The position numbers and the translations under genes were made by a program. This document shows, piece after piece, positions 33,531 to 43,975 of a DNA stretch of 64,000 nt (within the stretch, counting starts at the first letter, position 1; each line of letters opens with the position of its first letter). Origin of the DNA: Siderastrea siderea (taxonomy: Eukaryota; Cnidaria; Anthozoa; Scleractinia; Rhizangiidae); contig OZ034968.1 in the NCBI GenBank assembly GCA_964030785.1, positions 33,118,686-33,182,685 of the forward strand. The letters run 5' to 3'. The notes below the pieces were generated by a model, which worked only from the letters and a program-made list of their open reading frames with translations, was not told where the DNA came from and made no database searches.

Positions 33531-34439
33531 CATCTTCTTACTTTTCGGTGCATAGTGTGTCCTATAATCCGGCTATGCAGCTTTTATCAGTTTTGCTAAG
33601 CTCCGAGCATGACTCGGCTTAATATGACCTAATAAGCTCTGAATGCAACTAATTCTTACATATTAATTTTGCTAAACTTTGGAGCGGTGTAATCAACTTT
33701 TAATGAGAGCCGAATTGTTATTCTACTATTTTTATTATTGATATTTTTAACTTAATACGGGCTCTATGTGATCGTGAATTGTTTGTATGTAACTTCAGCC
33801 AGTGGGCATCACTCGAAAAAACAGATCGAGACGGACCTGTTTCTTTCTAACCAATTTCTTTCGAAAAAAAAAAACTTTCGGAGGTTTTTCCGGCAAATTT
33901 TGTCACTGGTTTCGCTCGATTTTCTTGATCGCTGAAAAAGATCCGTAAAACGGTCATTATAAATTGCCAAACGAGCAATTTATCGTTCGTAACTTCAGTG
34001 TTGACCCGGTTAAACAGTTCGACTGCATATATTAAATAAACACCTTGTGTAATTAACTCGTTAAGCCATTCAAGCGAAAAAGATTTCAAAGTCTAAATGA
34101 AGCAGTCACAAATTAGATGGTCTAAAGTGGTGTGGAAGACTCAGACATGAATTTGTAATTTCAGTCGTTTTATTGATGTTATCATATGTTCAATGTTTTC
34201 ATACTCCCAGGTTCGAAAAGTCTGTGTTAAAAAGTTTGGATGCTTGATATGTTCGGACGTTTAGTTTCGGTCCGAAATTGAAAAGACAGGAAATTTTCGA
34301 AGTCAGTTTAAGGTCTTAGAGTAGTTAAAGAGGCATGTTTGCATATTAAACAGTTCTAGCGAAAGAACAGACTACAACTCAAAGATTTGGTTTCCCAATA
34401 AAAGCCCTTGCGGCGATCTGTGTGTTTCACGACATTTTA
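33531..34439. other. No gene recognised
   Basis: An 80-codon minus-strand ORF (33847-34089) lacks a recognisable domain and partner exons. Rest AT-rich. Confidence 0.3.
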
Positions 34440-35060
34440 AATTCGAAACTTTGAAAATGTTTTGTGTTGATTTATAATCATCCAGGGGGGGACTCTGGAT
34501 TTCAAGTAACGAGGGGGTGCGAATGGGGACAGAAATTTAATCCCAAAAACTCCCTCGGGTTTGAAGCGAAACCCACAAAAATCCCCTGGACCAAAATGAG
34601 ACCCCAAAAAATCCCACACTGAATTCTGGAGCCTTACGAGTACCCAGAAGGGTTTAATGACAAGACAGTAAACTTTCCCAGATCTAGTAGTCATTCTTAC
34701 AAACTACCCGAAAACGTACTTGCCATGCAAAATTTTCTTCCCCGCCCCCCTCAAAAGAATCCCAAAATCGTGAATTTCAGACCCAAAAAAATTCTTGGCA
34801 CCTCCCAGACACTTAAAATCCATTAGGGAGGCCCTGTTAAGATAAATTTCGACAAGCGACATGGCCTTGAAACAGCGACATAAGAGAGATGAAATGGCGA
34901 CAAACGACACAAAGATGGATTGAAAGTGCGACAGCGACGAAGACAAGCGCAAATACAATAGTAAAATACCGACAGGGACATGGCTTCCTCCTCAATACGT
35001 GAAACGAAGGGTTTTGAATTTCAGACCAGCGACATTCGTAGCCCCCCTAAAAGGGCCTCA
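34440..35060. repeat. Low-complexity A/C-rich repeat
   Basis: Irregular repeats of ACCCCAAAAAATCCC and GCGACA motifs. It looks like an old degenerate tandem repeat. Minus-strand ORFs rich in Phe and Gly follow the base bias. Confidence 0.45.
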
Positions 35061-35739
35061 TTAGGTTATAGCAGTTTTGATTGAATTTATTTCCATCGAT
35101 GTTTTTCGGCACATTTCTCGCAATTTATTTACACCCCGCTGGAGGAAAACATGCAAACCTAGTACAGCCATAACTGTCTCATCTCATGCTATCAAATCGT
35201 TACAGAATGACATGCATCAGTTCAGCGGTATGCAAGACCAAAATTACGTCGCGGAGTACAAGAAATAAAATCCTGAATAGTTCGACCGCTTTCTCTCGGT
35301 GACAGTTTTATTTACGTTGAATTATCTTATTCTAGCATTCAACTTTGAAACGTTTGTCGCAAACCTGTTCTCCAAGAATAAACTTGAAGCGAAACATGAC
35401 TGCCGTACAGCTCGCAGCTGATCCACTCGCCACTGCAACAAACAAGACAGTGCGAAAACAGAATTGTCTTCATCGATATCACTTCCATCGAATATTCTCT
35501 TGCACGAAACTGACAGTAAGTTCCATGAGAGATTAGCCGCTCACCGCTTACTTTCCCCCGACAAAATACAGATAAAACTGAAAACTATTCCAAACAAGTT
35601 GATCGCTATGTCGATGGGAAATGTTTATTATTACAAACGCCGCTGTCCACGTCTTGACTGGACCACTTTGCAAGTTGTGAGAACATCGTTTCTCAATCCG
35701 ATCCCAGGTCTCGCTTCTATCCCCCTCCCCCGCCACTGA
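35061..35739. other. No gene recognised
   Basis: Two overlapping ORFs (35345-35739) are unsupported by splice sites or family match. Homology to the upstream region of gene A begins at the right edge. Confidence 0.3.
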
Positions 35740-36511
35740 ATTAGGCTCTCTGTAATATTGTTGGTAATTAACATCATTAATTAACTTTCGCTACCGAGCA
35801 GGGCTCATTCGATTAAAAAATAATAATAATAAATAAAAAATTAAAAAAAAACATACCGAGACGTAATAGATGCATATTTACAAGGTTTCTTCTAAGGCCG
35901 AAAGATCAGACTACTACACCTTTAAGTCCCGCACTCTTTTAAGCCGTTTTAACAGTAGCCATGTTTCAGTTTTTCTTCATAAATCAAGCGATAACCAAAT
36001 CTGTGTAGTTTATAAAATATTAAATAAGAAACTTCCAAAGTGGTTTATGCTGACAAATAAATTGTCATTCAGTTAACTAATGTTTCAGGCTTCGGTTGGC
36101 TCCCGCTGTAAAACAGTTAGACCACCCTTCACTTGTTCGATGTACGTAGGCACGAAACATGACCTTATTTTCACAAGGACAACTATGGTACATATTTCAC
36201 TGAATTACTGTATTCCATAAACATTCAGACTTCGCTTTCTCAAACTCTATCAAGCGCAACCTATTTACTTAGCATGCATGTAATTAACCTTTCAGATGCC
36301 TTTTACCCTCTTAAATCTGTCGAAAAATGAGTCAGAAATGAGACTTTAAAGTAAGTTAGAGCACTTTAAACAGCGTATTTACTTTGTCTCTTTTCCAGTT
36401 TTCAGTTGCCTGTGTTCCGTTCAGTTTACCGGCCTTTTATATCCACAAAATCTTAAAAGGTAAGACTTGAAAAAGAAACTATCATCAATGGAAAACTAAA
36501 GCACTGCAAGT
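35740..36511. other. Upstream region of gene C, duplicated from the gene A neighbourhood
   Basis: Similar to 8690-9640: CTGTAATATTGTTGGTAATTAAC, then GGTTTCTTCTAAGGCCGAAAGATC, then the block CTTCGGTTGGC...ACCACCCTTCACTTGTT, then ATTCCATAAACATT. This shows that the duplication that made genes A and C included about 0.9 kb of upstream DNA and probably the promoter. Confidence 0.6.
36406..36459 (+). other. 5' UTR exon of gene C
   Basis: Counterpart of 9571-9625: TTTTCAG acceptor and AAAAG/GTAAGA donor are kept. The intron that follows (36460-43014) contains the 5.8-kb TTAA-flanked element. Confidence 0.55.
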
Positions 36512-36585
36512 TAAAGAGCCAGCGTCACCCAAAGTGCTTTGCGCGCCGAGGTACAATTTTCATATATGAAAAATGCGCCATTTTC

Positions 36586-37940
36586 TTGCATTTTAAGTCC
36601 TTTGCTCTTTAACCTATACATCAATGATTTAGCTTTCTCGTTTAACAATATTCTATCTGATCCGTTCGTGCTACCAAATGGCACCAAACTCAACTCTCTT
36701 TTTTTATGCAGACGACTTAATTATATTATCACGATCAAAAGTAGGATTGCAAAATTGCCTAAACGAGTTATCCTCATATTGCAACTCTTGGATGCTAAGA
36801 ATAAACCCCAAGAAAACCAAGATAATGGTTTTTCAACGATGCACAAAAAAGTGTGATTATGTTTTTCACATAGGCAGTGAAATAATAGACATTGTCCAAA
36901 ACTATACCTACCTAGGGACTCGCATCTCATCTTCCAGAAATTTTACGCTTTCGCTTGAACACCTTCGACAAAAGCTCTTCATGCTTTCTTTGGTCTACGA
37001 CGGCACACTGACTTTAATAAACTAAAACCTTCTCTTGCGTGTAAAATTTTTGACTCAATGATCTCACCAATTCTAACCTACAATAGTGAAGTTTGGGGTG
37101 CCTTTGCGAAGTCAGATTTTAAGTCGTGGGACAGCTCCGCAATTGAAAAAACTCATTTACAATTCTGTAAACGTTATTTAGAAGTTCATAACAAGGCATC
37201 CAATATTGCATGTAGAGCTGAACTGGGTAATTTCCCTTTGATCATTGATATAAATAAAAAGATACTTAATTACTTAAACTACCTCCGAGAAAAGGAAGAA
37301 AGCTCTATAGTCAAACAATCTTTAAAAATATCGATTGACCTTCATTATAACGGTCATAAAAGTTTTTACTCTAGTCTCATGAAAATGACTGACTATACAA
37401 TTTCTGTGACTTTAATTGTAATTAATTGAATGGAGGAAAATCAAACAATATGTAGATCTCATGGAAAAGAAATATATCTCTTACTGGAACCAAACCCTTC
37501 AACATTCGCAAAAAGTTAGTTTCTATTACACGTTCAAAAAGAATTATAGCCTTTCTGCCTACCTAGATCTAACAAGAAAGAACCCATCTAGAAAATCATT
37601 AGTAAAACTGAGAATAAGCAGTCATAAACTTCGGATTGAAACAGGTAGATACGACAAAATACCTCGTGATGAGAGGTTATGCAGTCTCTGCAATTGTAAC
37701 AAAATTGAAGATGAAACTCATTTTTTACTAGATTGCCCGAGCTATTCTTCGATAAGAGACAGGTTCTTTTCTAAAATAGAACCTAAAATCCCATTTTTAC
37801 GACTATTATCACATGAGACCTTATTGTCACATCTTATGAATTGTACTGATTATTCCTCGCGAAGCGAGGAGGGCCGAAGGCCCTCCGAGCGTAGCGAGGT
37901 TTATAAATTTGTCGCGTGGGGATCGCGCGAGGATTGCTAA
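36586..37940 (+). pseudogene. 5'-truncated LINE reverse-transcriptase fragment
   Basis: Spread over frames at 36539, 36678, 37058 and 37461, the reading shows the reverse transcriptase of a non-LTR retrotransposon. CILSPLLFNLYINDLAFSF is followed by FYADDLIILSRSKVGLQNCL (the catalytic ADD motif), then WMLRINPKKTKIMVFQ and YTYLGTRISSSRNF. The C-terminal Cys/His region CSLCNCNKIEDETHFLLDC comes last. The endonuclease and the front of the RT are missing and at least two frameshifts break the frame, so it is dead. It begins only about 40 bp inside the TIR. Confidence 0.85.
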
Positions 37941-39480
37941 GGGCGGTCAAATCTCGATCTGCCGATATATATTTCGATGGTGTCCGCACAGTTGCCTAGC
38001 AACAAAACCAAATCGCGACCGCTGACAGTTGCGCACTCTCATGTTTCTTCGGCGTGTTTCTTCATTTCTTGCCTGCTTCGCTACGTACATTTACGTGCTG
38101 ATATTTTTATTCATCGTCTGTAAACAAGTAATTAGACAGCAACCCCTGGTTTAACAAGTGGCTCAAAATCCATTCCGGGGTAGATTTACAACTGAAACTG
38201 AGCGTGAACGCCGACTTGAAATTCAGCGCGGGCAACGAAGGCGAAAGAGTCGACGACAAGAAAGCACGGGTAGGAGAACATCGTTTACCGGTAATAGCCT
38301 AGCAAGACTAAAGCCGTCAGCAGGACACAAACAGGAGATTGGAATATTACAGGCGAGAAATCTTGGAACATACACAACGTAGCTTAAATTCAGCTTGATA
38401 GCACAGCGCTGCCACAAAACGAGATTCCCCAACAACGCCAGAATCGATACAAGGTCTTCGAAATTATAACTCAGTCACACCAGTTGAATAATGACAATGA
38501 ACTCAGCGGCTACAAACTCTTCGAGAAAATGTGTGCTGAAACCGATCAGGACCGGCGACACCGACTAGAAGTGCTTCGACAAAAGGATTTTGTTATAGAA
38601 GCAACGAGAGGCGACAAAAAATGCATGATCATCAAAATACTTTTGCTAGAAATTTACCTTTCCAACGGACGGTGACTGAACAGGTTGGCTCAAAATTATT
38701 TCCTCTCTCTACCATTATCTTTACTCTTGATGTACTAGTAATTATTATCAACATGTAATTACTTTTCCAAGTATGATCAAAATTAAAGATTACACAAGAG
38801 AAATGAAATTATTTCACGAAATAGGTTTCAGTTCCCACAACAATTTGCATATTTGTGTATGAGCAGTAAAAAGAATTTAAATTCTAAGTTTAAGACGTTC
38901 CCGAAAAATATTTCAAAGAAATAATTCATATTGGATCAGTAAGAATTTATAAAAGTTTATGTTTTCCGTTATGGATATTGACCCTATTAATAGTTTAAAA
39001 ATAATATTCAGATGGATCAGAAAGGGCAATTTCTGTTCACAATTTGGTTTGGAAATGCACTTACAAGTACTGCTCTGCCTAGCAATTACCACTTTAAAAT
39101 GTGTAGCGGGTATAGGTACATACATGCATGTATTTGATGTGAAACAAAAATTACTGCTTAACATTAATTATTGACACTAATTTCATGCTACATACAGTGA
39201 CCAGCATCACAGGTCTCCTCGCAGTGCACAAGCAAGCACCAAAATCAGGGGAATTGAGATCCTGATCACCTTCAGCATGATCTGTCTATGTGAAAGTTTA
39301 CTTACTTCTGAAGGTTTCACATGCTATAATCTACATTCACCCTTTCCCTTAGTTAGCTACTCTTGCTTTCCATACCAACTGACCTCCCTAAGCCCCAATG
39401 TAAGCCTGCAAATTCTCCTTACTGGTCTTTATACATTTCTTGTAGTATTAGTGCAGAGAACTTCTTTCTACTGAAATTAA
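37941..39480. other. Interior of the TTAA element, unassigned
   Basis: A hairpin (GAAGCGAGGAGGGCCGAAGG region, 37857-37900) marks the left edge. Two short basic ORFs (38158-38382 and 38484-38675) without ATG read like scraps of a transposon protein (RRLEIQRGQRRRKSRRQE), but I cannot place them. Confidence 0.35.
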
Positions 39481-39575
39481 CACTATTCATGTTTAATTAA
39501 ATGTAAATAAGATCCTCGCAGTTATTAACGCAACTTATGCAGTTGCGAAAAGAAAGCCTGAAAAAAAAAAAATCA

Positions 39576-39646
39576 GGCTTGCCGGGATTCGAACCCTGAC
39601 CTCTGCGATACCGGTGCAGCGCTCTAACCAATTGAGCAAACAAGCC
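39576..39646 (-). tRNA. tRNA-Thr-like body, copy 1 (probably pseudogene/SINE head)
   Basis: On the minus strand: a seven-base acceptor, D arm, anticodon region reading GGT (Thr), and a B box GGTTCGAATCC. The A box has a T change compared with the other copies (GTTTGCTC). Base 33 is C instead of the usual T, and the T stem has a mismatch. It is part of the composite repeat. Confidence 0.45.
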
Positions 39647-39825
39647 AACTGGGAGCTGGTCATTAAATTGGTTCGTAATATACCCGGGAAAGATGAAGAT
39701 GAAATTATGAATATATGAAATTCATATATTTGAACTGCGGAATGAAGAAATAAATGTAAAGAAGATCCTCGCAGTTATTAACGCAACTTATGCAGTTGCG
39801 AAAAGAAAGCCTGAAAAAAAAATCA

Positions 39826-39896
39826 GGTTTGCCGGGATTCGAACCCTGACCTCTGCGATACCGGTGCAGCGCTCTAACCAATTGAGCTAACAAGCC
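39826..39896 (-). tRNA. tRNA-Thr-like body, copy 2
   Basis: Minus strand, same structure as copy 1 with a consensus A box (TAGCTCAATTGG) and B box (GGTTCGAATCC). One change in the acceptor 3' strand (AAACC in place of CAAGCC) weakens the stem. SINE or pseudogene status is likely. Confidence 0.45.
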
Positions 39897-40098
39897 AACT
39901 GGGAGCTGGTCATTAAATTGGTTCGTAATATACCCGGGAAAGATGAAGATGAAATTATGAATATATGAAATTCATATATTTGAACTGCGGAATGAAGAAT
40001 TAAATGTAAATAAGATCCTCGCAGTTATTAACGCAACTTATTTCATCTTCATCTTTCCCGGGTATATTACGAACCAATTTAATGACCAGCTCCCAGTT

Positions 40099-40169
40099 GG
40101 CTTGTTAGCTCAATTGGTTAGAGCGCTGCACCGGTATCGCAGAGGTCAGGGTTCGAATCCCGGCAAGCC
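40099..40169 (+). tRNA. tRNA-Thr-like body, copy 3
   Basis: Plus strand: GGCTTGT acceptor pairs with CAAGCC; D arm GCTC/GAGC; A box and B box consensus; anticodon GGT; terminator T8 directly after the body. C at position 33 and one T-stem mismatch argue against a functional tRNA. This is the best preserved of the three. Confidence 0.5.
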
Positions 40170-40306
40170 TGATTTTTTTTCAGGCTTTCTTTTCGCAACT
40201 GCATAAGTTGCGTTAATAACTGCGAGGATCTTATTTACATTTAATTCTTCATTCCGCAGTTCAAAGATATGAATTTCATATATTCATAATTTCACTATTC
40301 ATGTTT

Positions 40307-41269
40307 GGTGATCAATTCCTTAATTCTAATGACCAAATTAAAGCATTGCTATTGTAGGGAGATGCTGGTAACTGGGGATTCAAGGGTTAACTTATTATTT
40401 TATTGTGACAATTATCTAATCCAATTTTTATAGTGTGTTGGGGGGAATGAATAAACATGCTACCACATCAATATGAAACTCTGTGCTTTGCTTGCCATTA
40501 TTCTGTATTACTCTTTTTTCAATTTTTGAGTAAAAATGGATAATTTTTTTTAATACACCGCATCACTCTTCAGCAGTAGTAGACTCCTGCTACAGTATCT
40601 CAACCATTCAAGGGAAATAATGAATTGTGTTAGCTATTGACACTTGTCAATACCCAGTAAATAGAACAAAAGCTGTACAACAGAATCTAAAGGAAATGGC
40701 TGGGTAAATGTTGGAGATAACAAGTTCCAAGTTGGAATTTCAACTGCATTTCTGATAAACCTATACTCTCACCCAACCAAAATAAACAGAAACACCACAC
40801 ATTGGCCCTGACAACAGGTCCACAGCAATACTATATACATCCTCTCTAGAGAGCAATTTACCTTATGTCAGAATGAAGAGAAGTGGGGGGGGGGAGCTGA
40901 ACGTATTTTCTTACACATGACAGAGGATTGGCTGCAAGTTACATGGAAACGACTGGGAACCAGAATGTTGATCTTAACTCACAATTCGGGACCATTGTGG
41001 CCACCCATTCACACCTCCAGTTAAACCGACATTCTATCCTCTCCCGACCCCCATCAATCCATTTTGTGGTGCACCCGTGCCCGAGCTTCGCGAGGTTCTG
41101 CGAGTCACGTATTTCTAGTTTTATAAATATTCAATTAATTTCATTCATCTCGTCATGCTTTGAACAGAGAGACAAACTAGTTACAATGGCCACCTCTCTG
41201 AATGGTTAAAAATAAGAAATGGTTGTAATCTCTTTTAGTTATTTTAATTAAGTAAGAAATTAATAATTA
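40307..41269. other. Interior of the TTAA element, no gene
   Basis: Contains a short G-run at about 40885. The ORF at 40928-41209 is not supported. Confidence 0.3.
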
Positions 41270-41346
41270 AATTTTAAGTGGCTTTTGCAATACTGTAATA
41301 CTTTGTTATAGTCATGCAAATAAAGGTTGTTGTTGTTGTTGTTGTT
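41270..41346 (+). mobile_element. LINE-type 3' end with (GTT)n tail
   Basis: CAAATAAAGGTTG followed by GTT repeats is the usual look of a 3' end of L2/CR1-like LINEs that end in a microsatellite. Since the RT fragment at 36586-37940 has the same strand, this could be its 3' UTR displaced by later insertions, or a separate fragment. Confidence 0.4.
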
Positions 41347-41978
41347 GATTGTCGTGAAGTCTGATTTGCATTTTCTTCCATCGCTGCCGTTAGCGATCCG
41401 AAAGCACTAGTATGAATTTTGACTTGACATTTAAGTGTCGCCGTATCGTTTTCGTTGTATATTTCCGAATTCTGAAGTGTCAGTTTCGCGGTGGAGAAGG
41501 AGATGAATTGGATGCCTCGTAGGGTTCAGGAAAGTTGGGGCGAAGGCCGAGTCTTTCGGGCTCTGCCAAAGTTGTACGGCTGAGGGAGTCCGTGTATCAG
41601 TAGCGGAGGGAAAGAAAAACATCTACGGGTTTCAGCAATAGTACTGACACTGTGTTTGCTGAAATAGTGCTAGATTCTTTGCCGGATGAAAACAGAAGGA
41701 ACGTTAATTTACCACAAAATAACAATAGCTACCTGCTTGCTCCAAACTAATGCTTATGGTCATGAGCTTGTGCTGTTCTGCTTAATTATTCCTTGTGTTC
41801 ACTGTCTGTTTATGTTTTATCTTTACAAAAAGTGTAAATGCCTATTCTGGTTTTGCGTCCATCGACATCGGTCGATGCGATCGATCGCGCAATCAATCGA
41901 TCGGACTGTAATAGATCCATGTATACGCATTGAATGCAAAGTCAGATCTTGGGTAGTTTTCTCCAGTGAAATCTAGCG

Positions 41979-42104
41979 ATGAAGACGTCAATATTCTTAC
42001 TACTTGTTTTTGTCTTATTATTTTTATATCGAGTGGAAGTGGCTGCTCTGGTTTTACGTCCATTGAGATCGATCGATCGATCGATCGATCGGTTGTTTAT
42101 ATAA
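41979..42104 (+). CDS. Small ORF with signal-peptide-like start, uncertain
   Basis: ATG at 41979 opens a 41-residue frame, MKTSIFLLLVFVLLFLYRVE then VAALVLRPLRS, with the look of a secretory signal. It runs into a (GATC)n tract (42067-42092) and stops. A divergent repeat of the surrounding 130 bp (41850-41980) lacks the ORF. It lies inside the TTAA element. It is probably chance, but kept because of the signal-like N-terminus. Confidence 0.2.
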   Translation: MKTSIFLLLVFVLLFLYRVEVAALVLRPLRSIDRSIDRLFI

Positions 42105-42341
42105 CAGCTCCATACGCGTTGACTACAAATTCAGATCTTGAGTTGTTTTCTCCAGTAACATCTAGCGATGAAGATATTTCTATTTTCAGAGGTTAGTATT
42201 GTACATATCAGCTCGCTGAAAGGCCAGTTTGCACGGTATAATTTGCAAAACTTCCGGCAAACGCCCCAGCCAAACGCAAAAAGCTGTTTCAAAATAAAAA
42301 CACAAGCGCGCAAAGCACTTTGGGTGACACTGGCTCTTTAA

Positions 42342-43014
42342 ACAGCTTTCATTTGAATGGCAACACTTCACGAATTTGTCATGAATTTCAAGAAAAGAAA
42401 GAAAGGCATCGTCGGGGAAAAAAAAAATTTAAACTAAAACTTGGGGGCAAACGTTTCTTTTTTACCCTCATGTATTGAAGGTTGATCGCAAGGAAAACAG
42501 GAATTTTGGGGGTTGAGATAGTGAGAATGACTGTGATACAAGTTACTGCCTTAAATAATTGTGCTTGCAGTGTCTTCTCCAGAGGCCTTAAACATTGGCT
42601 ATTCAGTGCCATTATTTTAGTGTCTCCATTTTAAGGTTCAATCAAAATTTTGGACGTCACAGGATACCTTTGTAGGAGGGCAACAAACGACTGAAAAAAT
42701 GATAATCAAATTCAAGGGAAACAGGATTGAAGGGATTCGAGATAATGAGCGGTCTACCGTATATATCTTCTGACAGGTCACTTTATGGCCACTGAAAAAA
42801 CTAAGACATCATCCCTATCTCTTGTGCTATTAATATGGCTGCCTCTTATTTCTTCCTTAGGTGTCGGACGGTGTTTTACGACAGCAGCATTCCCTAAAAA
42901 ACTTTAACTGAACCGGCATTATAACCTGTGTAAGGTGGCCACGTTCACAGACTACTATCCCGACTGCCCTTGGTGGCATAAACCAAGGGAATAAAAGAAA
43001 ACTGTTTTTCTTAG
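42342..43014 (+). other. Rest of intron 1 of gene C
   Basis: Resumes homology with locus B (AACAGCTTTCATTTGAATGG) and gene A, and leads to the acceptor TTTTTCTTAG. Non-coding. Confidence 0.6.
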
Positions 43015-43039
43015 GTTGAACAAGAAGCATTTTGTCTCC

Positions 43040-43757
43040 ATGGCTGGTGCAGTACCAACAGTATCGTCCACCAAGGAGACGACGAACTACGCTCGGTTGT
43101 GTCGTCTCCTGGTGGATATTGGAACGCAGGCCCTCAGAGACACATTCAATGCCATCCACTCTCCCGCTAATCTGCACACTGTTCTAGCGGGAAACAAAGC
43201 CACGTTGCAGCCGCTGAGAGCACGAAAGATAATCGACCCAACACAATGGGGCAAGCTCTTCCCCGTCACCTCCTCTTCCGTGACATCAGGATCTTTTGAC
43301 ATCACACTGCTGATGGTCTTGTTGCGAAACATTTGTGGCTTAGCTGCTCCTGCAACTGGCTGGGATGCCCTTCCTGCTGCAACAGACGTGAGTCTCGAAG
43401 CAGATATCTCTCGCATTAAGTACTTCAGAAACACGGTGTATGCACACGCAGAGCATGCCTCTGTTGACGATGCGACATTTGACACATATTGGAGTGAAAT
43501 CCGGGGTACTCTGGTGCGGCTGGGGGGTGTTGCCTACAGGGCAGCTGTTGACAATCTTGAAACAGAATGCATGGACCCTGACGTGGAGGAACATTACAAA
43601 GAGCTTCTTCAACAGTGGAAAAACGATGAGGACAACATAAAAGACGAGTTGAAAGAAATAAAAACCCTCATTAACATTGACATAAGAAATCGCACGAAAA
43701 AGATTGATAATCTAGTAACGTCAAGTGTGATTTCTAAGGAGGAAACGGGCGAGGAAG
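43040..43757 (+). CDS. Gene C, exon 2: DZIP3-type HEPN domain of a HEPN-TRIM-NHL protein
   Basis: Same size (718 nt coding) and same ATG as gene A (MAGAVPTVSS), behind acceptor TTTTTCTTAG. All features of the HEPN exon are kept: the Trp lost in locus B, FRNTVYAH with R-x5-H at residues 130 and 136, SVDDATFDTYWSEI, and the charged tail (EDNIKDELKEIKTLINID). The exon ends GAGGAAG/GTGAGT in phase 1. The next compatible exon is 7.3 kb away (51020), because repeats have filled the intron. Differences from gene A are mainly conservative, which suggests that the domain is under selection. Confidence 0.85.
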
Positions 43758-43835
43758 GTGAGTTGTACTCAAATATTTAACATCCGAGGTTTACCCAAAA
43801 GCATCAACCTTTATACCCTGGGTACCAGAAATTAT

Positions 43836-43975
43836 TCTTTTTGGGCGACGAAGCCACGAAAGTGTGGCTCACTTTCGCGGCTCCGCGCTCATAGACCGCG
43901 CTTTCAGTACTTTCCCGCCCAAAGGTCACGCTAAAAACCCTATGGCACCCAGGTCACCCAGGGTACAATCTCTAT
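43836..43975. repeat. Inverted-repeat element, CCCTGGGTACC ends
   Basis: CCCTGGGTACC on the left is opposed by GGCACCCAGGTCACCCAGGG on the right, with TTTTTGGGCG and CCGCCCAAA just inside. Non-coding. Confidence 0.55.

Larger units (their letters stand above)
39481..40306. mobile_element. Composite tRNA-derived (SINE-like) insertion with 14-bp target duplication
   Basis: CACTATTCATGTTT occurs at both edges (39481-39494 and 40293-40306). Between them lie two head-to-tail minus-strand copies and one plus-strand copy of a 250-bp unit, joined by a partial copy. Each unit has a leader (TTCATCTTCATCTTTCCCGG), a 71-bp tRNA-like body, an eight-T-type terminator framed by GCCTGA/TCAGGC, and a tail with GCAACTGCATAAGTTGCG. 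The single long duplication around the whole block suggests that it entered as one multimer by LINE-type target-primed insertion. Confidence 0.75.
36515..42337. mobile_element. 5.8-kb TTAA-flanked terminal-inverted-repeat element
   Basis: The 32-bp ends are inverted copies with one mismatch: left 36515-36546 (AGAGCCAGCGTCACCCAAAG...) and right 42306-42337 (...CTTTGGGTGACACTGGCTCT). TTAA flanks both sides (36511-36514 and 42338-42341). The paralogous locus B has the uninterrupted site, GCAAGTTAAACAGC (about 20476-20489), so the insertion point and duplication are directly visible. TTAA duplication is known from piggyBac, Kolobok and Sola3 families. The ends do not start with CCC as many piggyBac elements do, so I leave the family open. 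I see no transposase. The interior holds a LINE fragment, a tRNA-derived composite and other repeats. Confidence 0.85.

Noticed and set aside
33847..34089. 80-codon minus-strand ORF
   Set aside because: No recognisable family and no splice context.
39550..39580. Stem with T-run as a bacterial-type terminator
   Set aside because: It belongs to a tRNA-derived eukaryotic repeat; the T-run is in the loop and fits Pol III termination instead.
41966..42196. 76-codon ORF with poly-Ile/Asp/Arg
   Set aside because: Passes through a GATC tract; the signal-like ORF in the other frame is listed only as doubtful.
36515..42337. Polinton/Maverick identity for the TTAA element
   Set aside because: Ends begin with AG as in Polintons, but the duplication is 4 bp (TTAA), not 6 bp, and no polymerase, integrase or capsid gene is visible.
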